Made by a program: the position numbers and the translations under genes. The notes under the pieces were generated by a model that saw only the letters and a list, made by a program, of their open reading frames with translations, searched no databases and was not told the DNA's origin. Shown piece by piece: positions 1-13,800 of a stretch of 64,000 nucleotides of DNA. The DNA comes from Tubiluchus corallicola (taxonomy: Eukaryota > Priapulida > Priapulimorpha > Priapulimorphida > Tubiluchidae). Within the stretch, counting starts at the first letter, position 1. Each line of letters starts with the position of its first letter. The stretch spans positions 124,001 through 188,000 of the forward strand of contig JAQGDQ010000404.1 in the NCBI GenBank assembly GCA_030141605.1, written 5' to 3'.

Positions 1-85
1 ACTATTATTTATTAGCTTTATTGTTTGTATGATTGAGTTAATTTGTTTTTCTAAATCACTTTCATTAATATTTTGCAGCAGCTCT

Positions 86-1290
86 TCATAATATTTCACG
101 TAACAGTTTTTTTATTCCTTCTAGATCTGTCACTATTTTATTTTCTTCAACTTTCACACCACACTGCCCCTCTTGTTTTCTTCCTTCCACTTTTCTCTTA
201 TATTTCCAGAATATATTCACTTGCTTATTCCACTCTGTATATTTAGTTTGGAATACTTCATTTTTACTCCATATCTTGTTCAACCCACCCTTTTTTTGTT
301 TTTTCCTGAACAACTCAAGTTCATTGGGCAACATCCTACAAACGTTTCCATTATTTTCCTTGCTTGATTTATTTATGTATCGCCAGTCAATGTTAACAAA
401 TACAGTGTTATGATAAGAGAACTTTTCAATGAACTGATTCTCTATACTATACATGCCCATAATTTCGGTTCATCTATTGTCATTAACTTTATTCCACCAA
501 TTTCCTCTTTATTCACAATTCAATATTCTAAAACAGATTTCTGTTCCGACTCAATCCGTGTCCAGAGACCTTCACATTTCTCAGTGGAATTAACTACACA
601 CAAATTAGTTTGATCAATTAACTTAATTAGTAATTTACCACCTGCACTACACTCTTCTTTATTTCCTTTGATCATGCGTCCAATTTTACAGTTGAAATCT
701 CCAATTAGGATAAGACTTTCACTTTTACTTTTAGCTTCTTAGACATGTTTTGTTATATGGTGATACATTTTCTTCAATTGTGATACCTTCAATTGTGTTC
801 TACTTTCTTGAGGTCCATATACAAGTCTAAGTCGTATTTTTATCTTCCCATTATTCATTATGCACCACAAACTTTCATAATTTTCCTCTGTTCTATCAAC
901 TTCTACCATCACACTGTATAGTGCTGACTTTACAATGATTATCACCCCTCCTTTGTTTTTATCTTTTCTCTCCATTCTAAAGCAACTGTATCCTTCAAAT
1001 TTTATCACATCAGACTCCTTCAAAAATGTTTCCACTAAACAGAAAATTTCTGCTTTCCATTCTTGTATAATGTTTGTAATACTCAGCAATTTCTTTTTAA
1101 TGCCCTTACAATTTCCATGAATCAAAGAAAAGTTTTTGTCCATTTTTTTATTTTGTTGTGCCCTTTTCGTTTTCTTCTTTTTAATCTTCCTTGTTTCTTT
1201 TCTATTATCACCAAAACTTGAATTCCTACTGTTAGTCTTCTCTGTATTTACACTATCATACACATCAACTTTATTTACATATTTACACAT
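86..1290 (-). pseudogene. LINE ORF2 start: APE-type endonuclease (broken)
   Basis: The frame from 1290 to 739 contains an endonuclease/exonuclease/phosphatase fold: HGNCKG near the start, LVETFL with the catalytic Glu, and YGPQE. After an in-frame stop (TKHV-stop) it continues as LILIGDFNCKIGR with the Asp and Asn of the active site. Further stops follow before the linker ORF at 460-86. In an intact LINE this domain nicks genomic DNA to prime reverse transcription. The piece from 1290 to about 1145 is Lys-rich and may belong to the inter-ORF region. Confidence 0.75.
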
Positions 1291-1439
1291 ATTTCTCCAG
1301 ATACCTAATTCTTCAAGCCCCCCATAAGTCCCTCTAGAGCTTCTATAACCACCTTTATTTGGTCTTTTAGATTTTTTGTAAAAAAGACTTATCCGTTGAT
1401 TCTCTCCCCCACCTCTTTGCTTTTTTCTTTCTTAAATGT

Positions 1440-3091
1440 GGGTTTTTCTTTTATTTCATACTCCCAATAACCTTTCCTCCAATTTGTTGGTCCATAAACT
1501 GTTCTTCCCCTTCTATACTGCTTTTCAAAATTCTGCTTTTGTTCTGTGACTTCTTCTCCTGCTCTGTGCCAAAACCTACATTTTTTCCAAACCTACAGTA
1601 TTTCCCGTTCTCCCATTTCCAACAAACTTCTTTCATTTCTCCGAACTTCTCATGTCTATACCTGCAGTTTTCTCCATGATAACAATGTAGTCCTTTATGA
1701 TAAAAACTGCATAAAGGAACAGTACTTCTTTCATCTAGTTTCCCTAGTTTTTACTATTTTCTTCGTACCTTCTACTGTTTTTTGCAACCCACTTTTTTCT
1801 TTTGTTAACAGGTCATTAAACACATACAATGTTTGTTTATCCTTTTTTAATGCTTCAACTTCTTCTATTTTTTGTTCCAAGTTTTGCTTATACTTCCAAC
1901 CCTCTTCCTTTAGTTCTTTTATTTCTTTTTCTTTACCATTTAACTTTTTTTCTAACTCCTTTCCCTGTTCTTTAAGCCTATCCAACTGAGTGTTTTCACT
2001 TCCCTTTTGTTGCATTTGTAGTTCTTTCTCCTTTATCTGTTCCTTTAGTATTCGATTTTCTTTTTCGTACCACTCTAAGCTATTGCCCACATTTTCTTTT
2101 TGTTTTAATCTCATTTCTAACTCTATATGCACAGCTCTCAGTTCTGTAATCTCCTTTTTATATTGTTCTAATTCTTCTCTCTACTTGGGCACCGAGTGCT
2201 AATCTTCATTACCGTCTCCTTTTCCATGTCAATTTCTGATTGAAGATTTTCTCTTTGTTTTTCCCATTTACTTTTCTCTAATTTAAAGAGTTCCTCTCCT
2301 TCCTGAGAGTTTTGCTTTTCTTTTAATGCATCTTCTATTTCTTCTACTCCTGTCATTTTACCAGCATTCAATTCTCTTATTTGTTTTTTTATCTTTTTAT
2401 GCTGTGTTGCATATACTTCACACAACCAAAAAACTGTATCAGTGGTTTCCTCCCTCCACTTCTTTTCCATTTCTTTGAATGTAGTGTTAATTGCCCTATA
2501 TGCTTTTTTGCTCATTTCTATGCAGACCCCATGGTGCCATTTATTGCACCAATAACTAAGTAACCCGTCATCTTTTGCTGCAACAGTCACTTTGCACTTA
2601 GGACAGTCTTCATCATCATCCTCATCCACCTCTATTTCCAGTCTTTTCTTGCTTTTAGCTTCACCTCCTTTCCAAACACCTTTTTTCTTTTTATGATCAT
2701 GTTCTGTACTTCTAACTCGACATATTTCTTGAGCTACTATTTCACCTTCCTCACTGTCATCATGTTGTTCACTATCTACAATACTGTTTCCTATATCAAC
2801 ACTTTCTTCGTTATCAACTTGAAAATATTCCTCTACTATTCTTTCAACTCGAGTGTTGTCAAAAGTCATTAAACTTTGATTCTCACTTTCAGTTCTTTGC
2901 TGTAACATTCCTTCCACATTTATATTCTTTTCACCCACTTCAACATCCCTCTTTTGACTCTGTGTTATACTACTGCCAGCTTCAATTTCACCTTGACCAC
3001 ATTCCTCTACTTCCAAGTTTTTGTTTACACTTTCTGTTCCCGACATGACAAGTTTACCTCTTTGCCTAAGAACCTGTGCAGCAGACACCAC
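1440..3091 (-). pseudogene. LINE ORF1: PHD-like finger, coiled coil, tandem CCCH fingers (broken)
   Basis: Starts at ATG 3091 and reads 307 residues to a stop near 2168. An acidic N-terminal third is followed by a PHD-like finger (CPKC, then WCNKWHH, then FWLC) in which at least two zinc-binding Cys positions are changed (Ser before YWC, Tyr at the end). A frameshift near 2185 moves the Glu/Lys-rich coiled coil into another frame (2132-1731). A second frameshift near 1730 leads into two adjacent fingers. The first is a perfect C-x8-C-x5-C-x3-H (about 1712-1655). The second (from about 1624) has Val and Thr in place of the last Cys and His. The likely role in an intact element is RNA binding in the retrotransposition particle; this copy cannot make the full protein. 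Confidence 0.75.
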
Positions 3092-3150
3092 AAAAGATTT
3101 GCTAAACTATATAACCCTGCTTGCTGACTATACCTCTTATTTCACGCTAT

Positions 3151-4893
3151 AGTCTAGCTTATTCTAGCTTGCTGGTCTGAGACATTCTTCCACCCCAGAA
3201 GGCACCTGGGGATCACTGCAAACCGTGAACAAAGACACCTTTGTTAGTAATTTTAGTGGAAAACACAAGTGTACCTATGCTAGCAAAAAAAATCTCACTC
3301 TTTTATCAAAAAATTCAAAATAACCAAATTAGATTCTTTCAAACACCACTCAGTGCGACACACTTTCACAAATTTTAATGACAGGTTCTAATGGAGGATT
3401 CCCGCCACTCTGCAAAAAATTGTTAAAGGCAGGAACAAACTCGATATAACATATTTTATTTTCACTATATGGTCAACCACGTGGTGAGTAATATTATGCG
3501 CGATAAAACTTGATCTCCGCTTCACTGTAAAAGCAATATTTTTGTACATTATAGATTTTTTATCAAAGCGCGAGAAAACACGTCCCCGCGATCCACCGGC
3601 TCACATTCGCCTCGCTCTGCATTTACTGAAAGCGTGTGTCGTAGCTACCTAGTCAGTAGTCTAGGTAGTGAGTAAGCAGTTGGCCTAGTACGTGAATTAT
3701 TATTTTTGGCAGTAATTATCCATTAAATGGTCGTAGTCACTTTAGTTGCATGTAAGTGACTTTCGGGAACAGTGCATTAATCAATTTGCTGTTACCAGCG
3801 TTATGATTGCTAACTAGAAATAAATAGTAGAAACTTTGATGCTAAGTGTGGATTTCCTATGGGAACCATCTAAACAGCACGCCGCTCTCACCGGGGTTAG
3901 GCCTAACAATAATAACTGTAATAAAGTTGCGGTTCGCTTGAGCAGCTTGGGGATTTTTCTGTCTTTCTATTACTGCAATAGTGTTAATAGTTTTTAATTT
4001 TACATCGGATAAAGTTTCATGCTAGCACGATATTAGCCATGTGCTGGAGACGAAGAACACATTACCACAAAGAATAATAAAACACTGCAAATAATACACA
4101 AGATTATACATTTGATACCACAAGAAGAACATTAATCTCATACCTGTGAAATTTCGTTTGGCATTAAATCACATTGAATGTTTAACTCTTGCAGTTTATA
4201 CTTATATCACTCTCTCGTGCAGAAGTCTGTCAATGTGACAATCTTGCTCATACGCAGTTTACTGTGCATAATGTGAGCATTTTCGCATCACATTAAATTT
4301 TTAGTGAACAACAAGTTTTCGTTGGTTACTAATAGTCTTGTCTGTAAAACATCAGTTTTAAGTGTAGAATTATATATAGTTGCCGACATGTTGCCAGCTC
4401 AAAATGGTGACTGGGATTAGTGTGTATCAAATTTCATCACTATAAGTGCCGTAATGTATGTTAATGACTAAGCTCATTTATACTGGTAACTTTATCACTT
4501 CACATTATGAATGTGTTGTACAGATAATTAGCAATAACTCTTTGTATGAAAAAATCTTGATGAAGTTATAAGCTTAAACCAAAACATTTAGCCGGCATTC
4601 TATGCTGAACTTGTGTTTATTTTTCATTTATATTTTAACATGAGAAAAATGCGTAGTAATATTTATTTGTTTATTCATAATGCAATTGCCAATTATTGAT
4701 AACAAATAATGGATTTATATTTCCTTTATTTGCCTTAAAATGTTTTTATATACAAAAATGCTCCAAAGTACTACAGCAACAAAATCATCACTTTGAAAAT
4801 TACGAACTATAGCTAGACTACAGGCTAATTGCTCCTTTTTTGTGTTCTGCTATTTTAAAAGCAATTATTTTTTCTGACTAGGTCTCAGTCACG
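3151..4893. other. Region upstream of NSMCE4A
   Basis: No coding exon is visible. It holds the probable promoter of the downstream gene (see 3550-3680). The pyrimidine-rich stretch ending in ctgactag just before 4882 could be the acceptor of a 5'-UTR intron of roughly 1.2 kb. Confidence 0.4.
3550..3680 (+). promoter_or_regulatory. Candidate CpG-richer promoter / first non-coding exon of NSMCE4A
   Basis: This stretch is richer in CpG than its surroundings (GCGCGAG, CCCCGCG, several CG steps) and lies about 1.3 kb before the start codon. A plausible donor TGA|GTAAGC sits near 3670 and would pair with the acceptor-like site near 4881. Position and composition are the only evidence. Confidence 0.3.
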
Positions 4894-7800
4894 ATGAGTA
4901 ATAACGAGCCTAGTCGAGATAGTGAAGCTGAAGACATGAATACTGATCAAAATCCGAACAATGATGCTAATGCGGACGAAGTTTCGGCATCTGCAGATGC
5001 AGACATGGAAGATACAGAAGAGTCTGACGGAGACACGAAGTCGGGGGTGATGTCAGATGTTGCTCTTAGAAATGCCGGTGGTGCTTTTTCAACCAGTGGT
5101 AGTGGTAGCGAGTCCTCCGATGAAGACACAGCCGCAGGCAAAGCAAGAGGTGCCGGGGATGATCATGATGGTAATGATATGCAACAAAGTGGAGGTGGTA
5201 GTAGTGGCGGAGCTGGTGATCCACATAGTAAACAGACTGAACAGCAAAGACGGGAGTTACGTAAAGCATACCGCAATATCATTGAAGAAACGAAGAGTAA
5301 GTTAAATTACTAATATGATAATTTATTAAAGTGATTTATAAAATAAAGAGTAAAGAGCTTTCTGTAGAATATGTGGCAATGTAAAATGCTTAATTATGAT
5401 GTTAATTTAAAATAGAACTTGAATACTTAAAAAGCTTTTTAGTACGGATGTTCAGCATTATATCTATGGTATACATATTCTTGGTGACCACTGGTATTAG
5501 GGATGCACCGAATATTTGGATCGCTGAATTCATTCTTTGAATATCAGTATGAAAATCTGGTCCGGTAAACTTCACTTGCACCCACCAAAGGTTCAGTGAA
5601 TTTTGGTACATGACGATGCTACTTTTTTAATAATTGTAATATTCAGTGAAAATTATGTTACAGACCAAATGTTTCCTTATAGGAAGTTATATGAAAAAAG
5701 CTGATAGTAAACGGGGAACCAACAGCCTATATTATGTTTTTTGTTTCTGTGTGATAACTCGGGGGGGGGGGGGGAATGTGATGCACAGTCGGTACACAAG
5801 TCGTGTTGATGTGCAGTATCATGGCGGTGCTGTATTATACACGAAATAAATCAATGATAAATCAATAAATCAATTGCAGTGTTGCTTAAATACTGTTTTT
5901 ATTGATTGTACAAAATAGTTTGAACAGCTTTTAAAAGAATTAGAACTGATTTTAAAATACTTAACACTTTACTACATAACCATTAAATAAAAACATAGAA
6001 CAATTTTACACAGGTCACCAATCACCACTAACTTAGAACGATTAAACATTATGGGGTTTATAATTCTTTTCAGTTGGAATTACAAAAAAATTTGGTTCGG
6101 TAAAAAAAAATCAGTTCGCCTTCTGTCCGTTATTCCAATTAATTTGATATTTTATTCGGAATTTGGTTTGGTAGCACGGCCATTAATTCGATTAAGCTTC
6201 GTTTCGATGCCACTCAAGCATAAAAAATCAGCTTCGGCTCGGTTGATGAAAACGTGCCTTCGGTGCATCCCTATCTGGTACGTATTTCAGCTTATATGTG
6301 TAGCATGGACTGGACGGCTTTAAGGTGCATCACCTGTTACAACTGTGTGTTGAAAAATGTAGTATGTTTTATTATTTTTATTCAATTCTAGTGGTTTTCT
6401 GTTTAGATTTTTTGTGTTACCTTTAAAAATATTGGTGGTAATATGAGACATATATATAGGAGCATTATGTTAAATTAGTAATAAAATTTTTTTTGTTACA
6501 TGATGATATAGCTATCTGAGCCTTTTTATGCATGATTATATTTTTAGAGAGTAGAGAAAACATTGTAGGAGCAAGCTCTGATGAGTTGATCGACAGATTG
6601 CAAGTGGCGCAGGATATGTTTTCAGCAGGTATGTATTCTTAGCAATGAAATAGGCATCGGTATAAACTTATTGTATAGAGAATTGGTCTACCAATGTTAC
6701 TCAACTGAGAGGTTGTTTTTAAACCTTGAATTTTTCTCTGTGTCAGTAGCAATATGATTAAATTACAGAATAGTAATAATTAGACGAGTTTTTAATTTTT
6801 GTATGTTTCTCAGTTCAGGCAACTAGAGAAGCTGTGTTAGATGCTAAACTTCTGCACCTCATCTCAGGAATGGGAAGACAGCACGTGCAGGGACTGCACA
6901 CGAATCTCGTTACATTCCAACCAGTAGAGTTCAGTGAAAAACTTGTAAGTGTAACAAAATGTTTATGGTTTATACACAATTACACATGAACTGCATTAAA
7001 ATTCTCAACCTACACTATAGGGAGTAAGTCTTTGTATTTCATGAACTTATGATAAGCAAAGGGTCTTTCCTGCAATAAGCATTTACAAATTGTAGTTTTC
7101 AGAAAGGTGTTCAAAATCTGTACTTTTCATAAACTGCAACAAAGTTTTAATTTTCTTACAATACTTCTATACTTACTTATACCTATTATTTATTGAATGA
7201 ATTATAAAGTTCATTTTGTGGTAAAAGTGAATTTCTTCTTTACAGCTGACGCAGTTATCTGGTGGAGTATGGCAGCAGGATGAACCTGACTTGAGCCTTG
7301 AGCAGTGGGCAAAATTCGGCAAGGAATTTGCAACTCCGATGCTGAAGACTGCACCAAGTTTTCATTTTTTGTTAGTAATGTTGTGTTATTGTTATTCTCT
7401 TGATGACTGCTTAAAAACTATTATTTGCTTCTTTAGTACTTGTAATTAAAGTTTGTCTTACAGATTTAACCAGACTTGCCCCAAATAGTTTTTTATATGT
7501 TTGAGATTCTATTATATTATTAATTATAGTATTGATTTTTTTAATTAAATTTTTGAGACTTTTTGGATTTATACATGAAGTCTATTGCAAGTTTTGGATT
7601 CAAAGGAAAACATAGGCGTGTTTTTATGATATTTCAGATTTGGGTCGTTTGAGCGAGGCGAAGTGAATCTGGCACATATCAGGAGAATACGCAATGCTCA
7701 AGACAAAAACAATGCAGAGCCCAACAAACCAAAAAATTTGGTGAGCTTTACGCAAGTTTGTTGTTGCAAGTGTTAATTTTGTGTGTTAATTTTCAGTACT

Positions 7801-10800
7801 TAAGAAACAGATGTTAGGAGTAGACAATATACATATTGGCTCAAAAGACGTCTATGCTTATATGTCATAGTTACTTATTCTCATTTAAAACAAAAGCCCC
7901 TTCTCACCATTGTTTTTTGCTAAAGCTCAAATAACATATTTTGAAATCACATTTCAGTTGTTGTTGTAGAATAATCAAGTAAGTAAGTGGCCAGTTAGAC
8001 TAATTTACTTGCATTGGTTGCTTCGCAGTTTGCCAGGCAGAGTATGCCATGCAGTTTTCTAATTGTTTGACTCTTGAGCGGTAACGTCATTGCAGGAAGG
8101 CTGACAATGGGTGGACGACTAGACAAGCTCATTACCCGGATTTTTTCGTGTAGATCTTACTGAGCAAATTAATTTATACCACCATAATCTTTTGAAAATT
8201 CTTCACATTTTGGTAAAGAAAGTCAACTTCCTACGGTGTATAAGGACTTAAATGCAGTTCAGAGCCAGAATTTCGAATTCAGGTTTTACCTGAATGTTAA
8301 AAAAACTAAAGAAATATTGGCACTGATGTGACTTTTTGCTGATTCGCAAATATATTGAGCAGTTTTTGTTTCAAATGCTCATGGTACATCTCTTGATGAA
8401 GGAAATGATTACTGTGATTCACTGACAAAATCAAAAAGAAGCAACAAAATTCTAAATGATTTGGAGACTGAATCAGGGAACAATGGGCCTCATTCTGAAA
8501 AAGTTATTTCAAACACCAAAGTTTTACTTTTAGTTGTGTTTGGATAGCTAACTTACTGGTAAAGAAATTCCTTTTTCGTGTATTTGTGTTACTTCACTCC
8601 CGCTGGCTAAAATAGTCTGCTACACCTATTATTGTGTTTAAATTTACATGTCTGAGCCAGAGCACAAACAGCTAGTATACATTAAGTATGGACATTATAG
8701 GTAAATATTTGCATAAATAGCCTCGTGTTTTACATTTAGTTGCCAGATACACACATTATGGCGCTTAATATACTTAGAGCAAGTAAAATGTGCTAAAACA
8801 GAGATTAACCGATCTGACTATTAATTTGTAATTTTATAATATGGCAGATTTTCACGTTAGAATTCCTTTTCAATTATAATAAACATCTGGGTATTAGGTT
8901 TAATAATTATTTGGGTGTAAACGGTGTGCTTCGTTTTATTAAGAGGCGCTTAAAAGTTTAGCAAATTTAATAAATGTTTGTCTACTGATTTTGTACAAGC
9001 GGCAACAAGGAATGAAAATCAGTCTCAGTTTAACTCTTTTTTACTTCCTATAAAACACTTAAATACCTATAATTTTTTAAACTTTGCATGCATTGGTAAC
9101 ATGTGATTGAATTAGCTGCAGTTTCTGTGCCCGATAACCGGATAGTGGATATCTGTTTATAACTATGTTCAGTTCCTCGATGACATTCACTTGTAACCCT
9201 CCAGGATCCTGTGTTGATGTCATACCACGTTATATGGGCAAAGTTTGGCCAGTGCAGAATCTGCAGATATAGTACAACGAATGCTCAAATTGTCATGTAT
9301 TATTAATTAACCAGGGCAGTTATTGCACACAAAATTCGATCTTACTGTTTCTGCTCTTTGCAACTGGATGGTTTTTGTATAGACAGGCTTTTACTTTTAA
9401 GGAAAAATGATCAGTGGAACTTGTAAAGAAATCGGTTGTTGCTCACTCGCCACATGAAATGATTAACACTTATAGTGAATGTTTTGTTTTCCATGGGGTT
9501 ACAGTCTTAACAGTGTTAGTCTCTTAAAACATCCTGCTTAGTGTATTTAGTGACTGCAACTTTGAGCAACACCAAGGTAGGTGGGTGAGTAGATTGGTGA
9601 CCACTGGGCTAGATACTTACTCTGGGCAGTTTCGTTTACTAAGCCGAGTCTAGCTGTTTATCTTGTTCATTGAAAATGTATTCATGTCCAGACATGATTA
9701 AGTGGATCATCTTAGACGGTTACCAGTCACATACTTTACAATAGGGATAGCTAGAATGGTAACATTAATAAATCCCAAGAATATTAATGCAAACTGTAAA
9801 ATACAAAACGATACATTTTAAGTGGCTGGCCCACTAACATCAGCAGTTCTGAGTAACATGCTTAATTGTCGTTATAATTATCAATTTCAAAATTCATACT
9901 TTTTAGGTGGTTTAAAGGACTAAGTGTTTATCCATATTTTTACAATCGTGATATTATAATATTTTATTGCAGACAAATCCAGATAAAAGTGAACATGAAG
10001 CTACAACAGAAGAAATCGAGAGAGTGTATGGCATTTTATGTAACTTGTCTGCTCAAAATGATGGAGGTAGGGTGCTTTTGCTTTTTATTTCGTTTCATCT
10101 GACAGTGTGGAATTTGCACTTTGTGTTTAATCAGATGTCTTAGACAATGAATAGTTGAGAAAGGAGACATTAAAAAGTATTGCGTTGTCTTTAAATAGCA
10201 CACAATTTGAAAAGAGTTAATACAATTCAACAAGCTAGTAAAAGTGTATTTGAAAGTTTTTCATTTGTTAAAAAACAAGGTAAATATAAGGGTATTACAA
10301 AGCTGTACTATTCCACATATTTTGCATGTATATTGTGCCGTCTATAGTCATGGCTTCTGTATGTGAAAACGTATTTTTGCAAGTAATATGGATAGTTAAT
10401 TGGCAATTATTAATCTGAGCACTGGGTAAGACTTAGGGTAGAACTTCATTTACGTGTTATGCTTGATCTATGATGTGTTGTGTACATACAAGAGTTTGCA
10501 TTTAAATACGTGGCAGTGTTTCCATGTGTTGTAATGTGCGACGTGTGATGCATGATGCTTATTCACTCGAACGTGATTGCTATCGTTCGAGTATGCATCA
10601 TGCAGCAATTCGCAGATGTTAAACCACATTGCCTAGGTGATTTAGCGAGTTTTCATGTTTCTGGTGACCATTTGAGCTAATTTGCTTCCTAGTCAGGTGC
10701 GTTTTGGTCACATCAGCACCTGTGTAAGTATTATTTCTTTCATTCGAGTTTTTGAGACGTGGAAGAATAATATAATTTCTTTGTTCTATATCTAGTTGCT

Positions 10801-13800
10801 GTTCCTTTATGAAGTGATTATACATGCTGTGTTGTTCTGTCCCTTGCAAAATGTTATGTATTCAAAAGTTGTGCATTCTTTTGAGTTTTTCCATTTAATA
10901 GAACAATGGTAAGCCAATGCCACCACTGTGATTGTTTCTTGGTCACTGTCACGTTTAGTGATTATATCCAATTTTCACGAACAGCAAACTTTAAATGACA
11001 GAAAAAGCAGCCATAAGCTTCGTTAATACGCATAGCATTCACAGATACATGGAAACGGTCAATGCGTATCACGCATCACTCATTACATGCATTCCCATTT
11101 ACATAAGGCATATAACACTTAAAAAAATGATGTCTAATGTCGAATATGAATGCTTAAAAGAATGATGTCTAAGATATAATATGAACTCTTGCTTACTAAG
11201 TGAGCCACAGAAATATATCCATTTCAGAGCTGCCGCTTCTGTGCTATTTTTTTTATTCGTGACATACACTCTGCTTAGTGTTTCATAACTTGCTACAGCG
11301 TTGCATATTTCAGAAAATATGGCTCCTGTAGGTTAATGATTTAAAAGGGCTTAATGTACTTGAGATTTTTCAATTTGTTAGATGGTAGAGATTGTATTTT
11401 CCAGACAGAAGCTTCCCGAAAGAGTTCAAGTTTTGGTTGCAACGCAGATTCTTTATCTCACTTAGAATTTATTCATTCTCATACTTTAAATAATCATGCT
11501 GTGTCTAACTGATGCTTTTAATTGTGATTATCAAAATATGCTTGAGACGATTAATAGTAATAACTTGTTGTTAATTTCAAAGTTGAACGTCTAAATATGG
11601 CTTAATAAGAAGATTATGTAACCTTTTGTATGACTAATTTTGTTCTACTCTCAATTTTTGTTTCATTTGCAGCACCTATAGATTATTTTGAGTTTGTTGT
11701 TAATCCAGACTCATTTGGACATACCATCGAGAACATTTTCCACGTGTCTTTCCTTATTCGGGTATGTAGGTTTTCCTCGAAAATTCGCCATTATTTGCTT
11801 GTCATTAAAGACAGTAATTGTTGCATATAGTTTTTTTTTGTTTTAATTGGACTGCCTTAATCCTTTTCCCCCTTATTGTCAAAATTTTTTAATGTTTTTA
11901 TATTGTTTCTTTATTAAACAGTTTTCATTGTTAAAAACTCTTTAGCATTCTTAGTGAGTTGTATCATTGAAGAGGCGCCCACAACATTTTAGTAATAAGT
12001 TTAACTTTAATTTTCTTTTACACAAATAACAAAAAAATATGTTTCAGCAAATATCAGGACCAGCACCTGGACCAATAGAAATAACGTGTACTAAGCGGTG
12101 ATGTGGAATAATAAGGAAGCATGCACCCTTGTTAAGTAGATAAGAAATAGGCCCCTGGGATATGGATAGCGCAGAAGAATGATGTGGAAGCATAAAACAT
12201 GCCCTTAAGCAAATAATAAGAAATTGAACTTACACAAACAAAAATTCAAACAACACAAACAACAGAAACGTGCATGATGCATCTAAACACATAATGAGAT
12301 ACCATGCATTTTAATATTTAAATAGGTAATGAAAAGTCTGCGCTTGAACAAATAGCAACAAAGTATGCAACTTGGTGAATAAAAAGAAGTGTACAACTAA
12401 AGGAATAATAATAAGCCTGCTTACAAAAATGAATAATAACATTTTGTGCAAGTAGATAAATAAAAAGTAATTATGCATCTAACGCCCACAAAGAAGTATG
12501 CACCTGTTGATGAAAGGAAATTGTGTGCTTGAACAAATAATGCGGCACGTTTAAGTAAATAAATGTTTAAGTAAGTGGTTTCATCATTTAACAATTTATT
12601 TTACATAGATTCTTAGCTAATGTACTGCAGAAAGCTTACGAAAAAGAGGTCCGACAGGGTAGTGTGTCTTGCGATAAATACTATTCAGAATTTGGAATTA
12701 TTTATTAGCAAGTGTCACTAAAAGGTAATAATCAGAAAAAAATAACACGATAGTGTGCCTTTTAAAATTAGTAAAGGCGTTGACTAATTCAATTTGGAAC
12801 AACAAGTTTTTTAGATTGTGCTAATTACAAAATGTATTTGTGCAGCTTAGAGAACTTTTTCAACTTTCTTGTTCTGTGGACAGGATGGTCTGGCAAAGAT
12901 TGAATTGGATGAATGTAAATTGCCTACTTTATTGCCAATTCTACGCAAGAGTGGAGGTGACCAGGAAGAAACAATGGAGAGAAAGCAATTTGTTATCTCT
13001 TTAACTATAAAGGACTGGGAGGTTGGTATTGCATAAGTTTGTAGTGTCAGTTACAAAACACTGTAGCAGTGTTCAACATATGCAAATAGCAAAGTACCTC
13101 GGGTTATGAACTTGCCCCTTCGAGAAGGCTCTCCTTGAACTCAATTGTTCATAAACCGAACCAGTTGTTCCCATAAGAAATAGAGTAAATTGGATTAATT
13201 TGTCTCAGACATACACAGTTAACCAGTATAAATACGTACCTAGTACAAGTGATTATTGCACAATTATTGCATCGATATGCGATTCCTGAAAATTAAAAGA
13301 AAGTAAAAAAACAGCCCATTGTTACGAATAAAAACTATTTTTTTCCATTTTTGACTTTGCAGTTTGCTTTGTTGTTTAATGATAATGTTCATTATTGTCA
13401 TCCTCCTTAAAGTGCACATAGTATCACATACATTAATGTTCCCCGCTGATCATTAGTTTGTTCAGATAACACAGTTTTTTACACTCATACATGAATGATT
13501 ACCGTGCAAGTGTATGTACAGGCAGAAGTGCAGATAAAATAAAGTAATATAAATACAAATAAACATAAATAGATATACATACATACAAATACATATAAAC
13601 AAAGACACTTACATACAAAGTTAGCTGATGTGACGCAGTTAATAAAATAACAATTGAATAATAACAACTGTCTTAAAATTTACCATAAAATGCATGAAAA
13701 GGATCCTAAGGTCTGATCACATTAAAACTTTTAGTTCTCCTACGTAATTGTGAATACAATCAATAATTTTACAGTTAACATCAACATTAAAATCATCAGT

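Larger units (their letters stand above)
1..3150 (-). mobile_element. Degraded non-LTR retrotransposon (LINE), 5' part
   Basis: Read on the minus strand, the order is an ORF1-like protein (about 3091 down to 1440), an APE-type endonuclease (about 1150 down to 480), then the linker that normally precedes the reverse transcriptase (460 down to 86). The RT itself would lie beyond base 1. Stops and frameshifts interrupt both ORFs, so the copy looks dead. The 5' end is not defined; I place it just upstream of the ORF1 start. ORF1 combining a PHD-like finger, a coiled coil and CCCH fingers resembles CR1/L2-like elements of invertebrates, but I cannot assign a clade without the RT. Confidence 0.85.

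Noticed and set aside
8355-8545. Possible extra exon in NSMCE4A intron 5
   Set aside because: About 60 open codons, but no homology to the family, weak splice sites, and exons 5 and 6 already join in phase.
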